This document shows positions 57,983 through 64,000 of a stretch of 64,000 nt of DNA, piece by piece. The notes below the pieces were generated by a model. The model was not told the origin of the DNA. It saw only the letters and a list, made by a program, of their open reading frames with translations, and did not search any database. The number at the start of each line of letters is the position of its first letter. The first letter of the stretch is position 1. Source of the DNA: Erythroxylum novogranatense (Eukaryota; Streptophyta; Magnoliopsida; Malpighiales; Erythroxylaceae); assembly GCA_029891385.1 (NCBI GenBank), contig CM057224.1:30583005-30647004 (forward strand), written 5' to 3'. The position numbers and the translations under genes are program-made.

Positions 57983-58878
57983 TGTGAGATCCCACATCAG
58001 TTGAAGAGGAGAACGAATTACGCCTTATAAGGGTATAGATACCTCTTCCCCATAGATTCGTTTTTTCAGGAGTGGGAAGAGCAAAACCGTGAGGACTTTG
58101 GCCCGAAGGGCAACCTATAGCGGACAATATCTGTGGGAGATGATCTGGGCTATTATAAATGGTATCAGATCCAGTTCTCGACCTGTTGCGCTAGCGAGGA
58201 TGCTAGGCCCTAAAAGGGTGGATTGTGAAATCCCACATCAGTTAGAGAGGAGAACGAAGTACGCCTTATAGGGGTATGGATACCTCTTCCCTATAGACGT
58301 GTTTTCCCGGGAATGGGAAGAGCAAAGCAGTGAGGGTCTTAGCCCAAAGGGCAACCCAAAGCTGACAATATCTATGGGGGTGGTTTGGGCTGTTAAAAAT
58401 AGTATCAGAGCCAGTTTTCGATCCGTTGTGTCAGCGAGGACGTTGGGCCCTAAGGGGGTGGATTGTGAGATCCCATATCAGTTGGAGAAGAGAACGAAGT
58501 ACGCCTTATAAAGGTATGGATACCTCTTCCCCATAGATATGTTTTCTCGAGGGTTAGAAGAGCAAAACCGTGAGGACCTTAGCCCGAAGGGTAACTCAAA
58601 GTGGACAATATCTGTAAGAGGGTGGTTTGGGTTGTTATAAATGGTATCAGAGTTGGTTCCCGACTCGTTGTACTAGCGAGGACTCTAGGCCTTGGGGGTA
58701 GATTGTGAGATCCCACATCAGTTGGAGAGGAGAATAAAATATGCCTTATAAGGTTATCAATACCTCTTCCCGGTAGACGCATTTTCTCGAGGGTGGTAAG
58801 AGCAAAACCGTGAGAGTCTCAGCCTAAGAGTCAACCCAAACGGATAATATCTGTGAACGGGTAGTCTGAGCTGTTATA
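57983..58878 (+). mobile_element. Tandem TRIM array, four LTRs and three internal segments
   Basis: Four LTR copies of about 175 bp at 57983-58157, 58224-58397, 58464-58639 and 58704-58878 start TGTGARATCCCAYATCAG and end GYTRTTAWA. Between them stand three internal segments of about 65 bp with a tRNA-Met primer site (TGGTATCAGATCC at 58160 and variants at 58400 and 58641) and a purine tract (CTAAGGGGGTGGAT type) before the next LTR. This is the minimal plan of a terminal-repeat retrotransposon in miniature, repeated in tandem. Open frames at 58089-58782 are repeat by-products. TSD TGGTC on both sides shows the array inserted, or began, as one unit. Confidence 0.85.
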
Positions 58879-59947
58879 TGGTCATTGTGACAAATAAATG
58901 TTAAGAATACTTTTTTACACGGGGATCTTAAAGAAGCCGTTTATATGACTCCACCATCAGGTTTATTTTCTACACATTCATCTGATGTTTGTAAGTTAAA
59001 GCGGCCACTCATGGCTTAAAATAGGCTCCTCATGCTTGGTTTGATAAGTTTCACTCTACGCTTATCAATTTCTCATTCGTTCAAAGTCAATATGGTTCCT
59101 CTTTATTTCTTTGCAAGACCCGTAACGGCATTGTCCTACTTCTTGTCTATGTTGATGATATTACTGTTATTGGGAATGATTCTGAATTGATTTCTAAGCT
59201 TTAAGTGCACCTTCAAAATTCTTTTCACGTGAAAGATTAAGATCCTTTGCGATATTTTTTAGGTCTTGAGGTGCACTGTACTTTAGCTCGTATTTTTTTA
59301 CACCAACATAAATATATTAAGGACTTAATTGCTTTGGCTAGTCTATAAGATGGTCATTCGGTGGATACTCCCTTAAAGGTAAATGTTAAATATCATCATG
59401 ATGAGGGAGAATTTCTCTCTGACCCGTCTTTATATAAATAACTTGAGGGAAGGCTAAATTATCTGACTATTACTTATTTCCTTTATCGTTCAACAAGTTA
59501 TTCAATTTATGCAAGCACCTCGTCATCTCCACCTAGCAACTGTTCGATGCATTATTCGCTATTTGAAAGGCACCTCAGCCTGGGGTCTATTTTTTCTTGT
59601 GGACATTAATATTCACCTGGTTTCATATAGTGATGCTAATTAGGCTGGTTGTTCTAATACTAGACGTTCTATTAATAGTTGTTGCATGTTTCTTGGAACC
59701 TCTCTTATTTCTTAGAAAAGCAAGAAGCGAGATCGAGTGTTTAAGTCCTCTACTGAGTCTAAATATAGAGCTATGTCCTCAGTATGTTCTCAAATTATTT
59801 GGCTTCGTGGATTGTTAGGAGAACTTGGCCTCAACTTGATCTTATTCCACTCCATGCAGATTGTCGATGTGTTTACTAAGGCTCTTTCCAAACATCGACG
59901 TAACTTCCTTGCTGACAAATTGATGCTTGTTGATCACCCAACATTAA

Positions 59948-59959
59948 TTTGAGGGGGGA
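59948..59959 (+). other. Polypurine tract of the copia remnant
   Basis: TTTGAGGGGGGA after the end of the decayed pol, as in many plant copia elements. The LTR start that should follow is mutated. Confidence 0.65.
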
Positions 59960-60200
59960 TACCAATGGTAGAGGTTATGACAAGGATTATGGTAGAGATA
60001 ATGGAAAGGATGATTTGCATATCAGTTATAAAATTAGCTATGTATATAGACTTAATTTATGTACATATACGTGCTTAGGATAAAATATTAGTAATTAATT
60101 CACTAGTTGTATGTAAGGATAATTAGTTGTATAGCCTATGCTGAAATTCTATTTAAGAGAATTTATATGAATAGAAAGCCATTCAACCATTTACTCAAAA

Positions 60201-61443
60201 CTTGACATAATGTAGGATCTTTGTTCTTTAGTCATATGTCAATCCTTTATGTACACATTTTTATTTTGGAGTTACGAGGCTCCAATATGTTGTCTTTGTT
60301 TTTAATATGCATGTTACTTATTTCAGTTTTTACAAAATTTAGCAAGTACTTAATTCTCTTTCAATTGTTGGTGCTGACATTGTGTGCATATTTCTTTATT
60401 TGATAATGTTCAGTTATTATTTCTATTGATCCTATTTAGCTACTGTACCATTGAATGCACAATCATAACTAACTCGAATAAATTATGTTGTAGTTGGCAA
60501 AGCTTGTGAATGTTGAAAGCTATAGTGACTGGATACAATTGGTTGCATAGTTTACTTTAAAGTCTTTACAATCTTGGCAAGTTTATTAATACTAACCTCT
60601 CTTTAGTCCCCCACATAAATGATATCAAAAATAATGTCTGAGATACTGTTACTTATGAACCAAGTATAAACCAGGAAATAGGAACAACTTTCAATTGTGC
60701 CGTCAAAATGATTTTCACTATGGTGACATTGAACAGAGATATGGTTAATTAGGCAAGCAAAGACTTGATCGAGCAATTCTCACCTTCTTTCTACATTTTT
60801 TAAAGTTTTATATTGGTGACTAGGTTGTGCACTCATCTAAGGTAACAAAGCTTCCCCTTGTGTTTTGTATGACTGTAGTTTTCTTTATCATTGAGTTTGT
60901 TTCTCTCTGTTGTAGCAGCTATATGTCTGATTGTCTAAGCTTCTTGGGCTTAATGACCATATACTACTATTGAATGTGATTATTGGAAAGATTGCTACTA
61001 ATCTCAAGTGTTACACAGAGTTAGTGCTTTGTTTTGATTTGCCTCTTAGTACATGTTTGTTTTGGTATTGTTGATTTATTCATTCTTTGTTCCTATTTCA
61101 GAGCGAGGATGTCATTAGTCATAATCTAAGTTTATTCTTGGAGTTGGCATCTAGTTTAGTATACCAACTTATTATTGTTTGGTTAAAAATAGACTTAATT
61201 GTTGTTTAGCTGATTTAGGTTTGCATATGCTAATTTCTTGTCAAAGGCACTCATCATTTCTCTTTTTATTGCAGATATATGACTAGAAGCTGCTTCTGAA
61301 ATTGGATACAATAAAATTTATCTTTGTTAACCATACTGTAATCTTTTCCTACATGTTCTTGATTTGGTTCACCATTATTTAATTTGTTTCCTACAATTAT
61401 GATGAATCATCAGTCTAAATGGGTAACACTTAATTTGTAGAGA
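60201..61443. other. Intergenic or repeat DNA without a supported gene
   Basis: T-rich sequence with a short hydrophobic open frame (60221-60403) and no motif. I see no element ends. Confidence 0.5.
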
Positions 61444-61691
61444 GACCACTTTCCTTTCATGGAAGAGTATAGGTGTTCTCGTAATAGAACAACCTTCTAC
61501 TACACTATTGGTTGGTTGATATTTATGAAGGATAGCCCTGTGAATATAGATTAGAAAAAGATTATTATGAAAGAAGGTATAGATATTTACAATTTTGTAT
61601 TAATAATAATGGCTTAACTCCTATTAAAGAAAGACTAGATATTGCAACTACTCTTTATAATTTATATAACCAAAATTTAGTTCATAAACTG
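61444..61691 (+). pseudogene. Unidentified broken coding remnant abutting an LTR
   Basis: About 83 codons in two frames joined by one frameshift near 61555. The first part contains RNRTTFYYTIGWLIFMKD. The second, 46 codons with no stop until the LTR edge, contains YYERRYRYLQF and GLTPIKERLDIATTLYNLY. Codon-like composition and low-complexity-free residues suggest real ancestral coding. I do not recognise the family; a pararetroviral or retroelement origin is possible given the surroundings. The insertion of the LTR at 61690 cut it. Confidence 0.4.
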
Positions 61692-64000
61692 TAACATCTC
61701 GTTACCCTAGTAAAGGCAAAATTAATAGATGAGAGATAGTGCTGAGGAAGTAGGAAACACATTCCATGCTCATGCATAATATGGCATACACATACATATT
61801 GAATAGTAAATGTTCCTGCACTTAAAAAATAATTTTACATACATTCATTGACAACTTCTGGGTATGATTGTTTTTTAATGTGATTTTATTAAAAATCAGA
61901 AGTAGAGGGAGTTGAAAGAGTGATATGGAAATGTTCAGTGAGTGTACTTCAATTTGTTAGCCATAACTTGTTCTCTAGTTATCTAGACGCGATGATTCTG
62001 GATTGGGATTAAACTAGGAACCTATGACTACATTTCTTATAAAGACATTGAATTTAAATTCAGTCTTTAAGAATCTCAAAGTTTGTCATAAAGTTGAGAA
62101 TTAGGTGCAGTACATTGAATGAATGTAGAAAATTCATGTCCTATATTCGAGGGAAAATCTGGATTAATCTAGGCTAGATTAGAGAAATTGTCTTTTCAGA
62201 AGTTGTAGAAATTTTGGACGTCTGAGCTGAAAGTCAGGGTCCTTGTAAGTGAAGATGTTTCTTCTTTATTTTGCTTCTTCTGTGATGATGTCATTAATGA
62301 CGTCATCTTCTTCTGTGTTTTGTATCGTCTATGTTCATGAACTTCTTATGTGTTTCTGTTCATGAACTTCTTTTGTATTTTGTTCATTTCGTTTGTGTTT
62401 TGTATCGTCTGCCTTTTGTATCTTCTTTGTTTTGTATCGTCTGCCTTTTGTATCATCTGTCTTTTGTATCGTTTGCCTTTTGTATCTTCTGTGTTTTGCT
62501 ATCGTTTGTGCTTTGCTATCGTCTGTGTTTTGCTATCGACTATGTTTTGTATCGTCTGTGTTTTGCTATCTTTTGAGTTTTACTGACGCTTCATCTTCTG
62601 TGTTTTGTTGATGCGCATTTTCTGTGTTTTGCTGACGCGTCTTCTTCTGTGTTTTGCTTATGCGTCTTCTTCTGTGTTTTGTTGATGTGTCTTCTTTTGG
62701 ATTTTGTTCCTTCTAGGTTACTGTTCATAAACATCTTCTAGGTTACTGTTTATGAACTTCTTCTGTCTTTTGCTATCTTCTGTGTTTTGCTGACGCGTCA
62801 TCTTCTGTGTTTTGCTGACACGCCATCTTTTGTGTTTTGTTGACTTGTCTTCTTCTGTATTTTGCTGACGTGTCTTCTTTTGGGTTTTGTTCCTTCTAGG
62901 TTACTGTTCATAAACATCTTCTGGGTTACTGTTTATGAACTTCTTCTGTCTTTTGCTATCTTCTGTGTTTTGCCGATTTGCTTCTTCTGACTTTTGTATC
63001 TTCTGAGGTTTAATTCGTCTGCCTTTTGCTTCATCTAAGTTTCTGCCTTTCTCTTCTTCTATTTTCGTTTCTTCTATGTTTGACTATCTTCTGCCTTTCG
63101 CTTCTTTTGTTTTCGCTTCATCTGTATTTTATTATCTTATGGGTTGATGTTCATCTTATATCCTCTGTTCCATTTTTGATCCTTCAGAAGATAGAATTTG
63201 TATTCAATGTCTTCATGAAAGTTGTAGAACTTGAAGTCTTCTTTCGAACCATATAGAGGAAACCTAATTCCGATATCTTTAGGAAAAGTTATAGCAATTT
63301 TTCTACTTCTTTTGTCTTTCTTCGCCTGGCCATAACTTCTTCTATAGGAGTCCAAATGAATTGATTCTTGAACTATTGGACTCGTAAGACATTACCCTAC
63401 ATCTCCACCTAAAAATCTTAGCCATATAAAATAAATTGAGAAAGACTGAGTGAAAAACGTGGAATGGGTATAGTGAGTGTGCTCTCAAATTTTATGAACT
63501 GGGGTTATTCCATTGAGCAACACTTCAGTATTTTTAGTATATCTAGACCTATAGGATTCCAATGAGACGATTGTTGTTTGAATTGAACTAGAGATAGACC
63601 TACAATTGTCTCAAGAAGTATAATTGTGATTCAGTTTATAAGATATTTAAGTTCTAACGGAAGTTGGGCATAGTACGTTGTTTCGGAATATGACAATCCG
63701 AAGATATTTTAGGCACATCTTTCGAAGTATTGAACTAAATTAAGTGATTTTGATGTCAATGGAACAATTTAGAAATGGATAAGTGGCTAAGAATTGGATA
63801 GGTGTCCTAGTTAAAGTGGAGTTTTAAATAACCTTGAAGGAGAAGTCACAGTACTTGCCTTCATTTCTTTCTCTCAAAGCTTCTTTCTCTAGAGCTCCTC
63901 CAACCCAGAGCTTTTCATCAAATATTCCCAGAAGTTAAACCTTGCTTTTCTATGTTGTCATCACTTCCACTCTGATATTTCTTTCTTCTATTCTAAAAAA
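61690..64000 (+). mobile_element. 5' part of a satellite-bearing long LTR (copy C), cut by the window end
   Basis: Starts TGTAACATCTCGTTACCC, like the other LTRs of the group. It contains an array of CTTCTGTGTTTTGYTATCG and CTGACGCGTC words at 62240-63130 and then, at 63640-64000, sequence matching 18215-18790 of copy B (GAAGTTGGGCATAGTAC, GGATAAG-TGG, CTCCTCCAACCCAGAGCTTTT). No coding. Confidence 0.65.
62240..63130. repeat. Degenerate tandem array in copy C
   Basis: Repeats of TTCTGTGTTTTGYTATCGTC and GTTTTGCTGACGCGTCTTC with two longer units (TTCTAGGTTACTGTTCATAA at 62710 and 62895). Same vocabulary as the 108-bp array in copy B but without its strict period. Open frames here are repeat by-products. 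Confidence 0.8.

Larger units (their letters stand above)
57500..60200 (+). mobile_element. Decayed Ty1/copia remnant, plus strand
   Basis: The 5' LTR, gag and most of integrase are missing. The reading starts at the integrase/RT junction: an open frame of 105 codons (57530-57847) has ASWVKAMQKELQALEENQTW and GCKWVYPIK, then a frameshift and HKARLVALNNRQEYGVNYEETFAHV. After the inserted TRIM array, the RT continues with HAWFDKF, LLLVYVDD (catalytic YVDD at 59148-59159), RYFLGLEV and a decayed RNase H with STESKYRAMSS (near 59750). A polypurine tract stands at 59948-59959, followed by probable 3' LTR sequence to about 60200. Many stops: a dead, old copy. Confidence 0.8.

Noticed and set aside
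57983..58878. Cassandra-type TRIM with 5S rRNA sequence
   Set aside because: The LTRs show no 5S rRNA internal promoter boxes that I can recognise; only the general TRIM plan fits.

Overview
The window is nuclear DNA of a flowering plant, most likely a eudicot. The evidence is two spliced plant genes (a subtilase and an NCA1 homologue), plant Ty1/copia and Ty3/gypsy-type LTR elements with tRNA-iMet primer sites, PIF/Harbinger and hAT transposons, a TRIM array and fragments of endogenous pararetrovirus. I cannot name the species. Only two genes look intact, both on the minus strand; nearly everything else is mobile DNA or its debris.

Layout. 1-5269: a minus-oriented LTR element with a 4.1-kb LTR and a piece of its internal domain. 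5270-15352: an older LTR fragment split by a complete 9.5-kb element (5499-14974, target duplication TACAT) that has two 3.1-kb LTRs, a primer site and a polypurine tract but no coding capacity, i.e. LARD-like. 15353-16735: unresolved repeat debris. 16736-20489: a 5'-truncated third LTR carrying a 108-bp satellite-like array. 20500-23850: rearranged endogenous pararetrovirus, with two movement-protein segments in inverted orientation around a coat-protein-like piece. 24624-29418: a complete 11-exon subtilisin-like protease gene (764 codons).

31039-48978: a PIF/Harbinger-type transposon on the minus strand (Myb/SANT-like ORF1, then DDE transposase). Its transposase is split by a full-length 9.8-kb copia element (32675-42501, target duplication CGATC) with a broken gag-pol. 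49338-50696: a deleted hAT element that keeps a TTF-type N-terminal fragment. 51944-55354: a complete 7-exon NCA1 gene (RING plus TPR, 381 aa) with an internal 81-bp coding duplication. 56880-57450: a decayed pararetroviral reverse-transcriptase fragment. 57500-60200: a decayed plus-strand copia remnant, split inside its reverse transcriptase by a four-LTR tandem TRIM array (57983-58878, target duplication TGGTC). 61444-61691: a small broken coding remnant. 61690-64000: the start of another copy of the satellite-bearing LTR, running off the window.

The two genes have no visible functional link. The subtilase is a predicted secreted serine protease; NCA1 is a cytosolic factor needed for catalase activity. 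The main interest lies in the nesting order, which target duplications fix precisely; in a group of related long LTRs that carry unrelated repeat arrays at about the same internal place; and in the inverted pararetroviral segments, which could fold into double-stranded RNA if transcribed.
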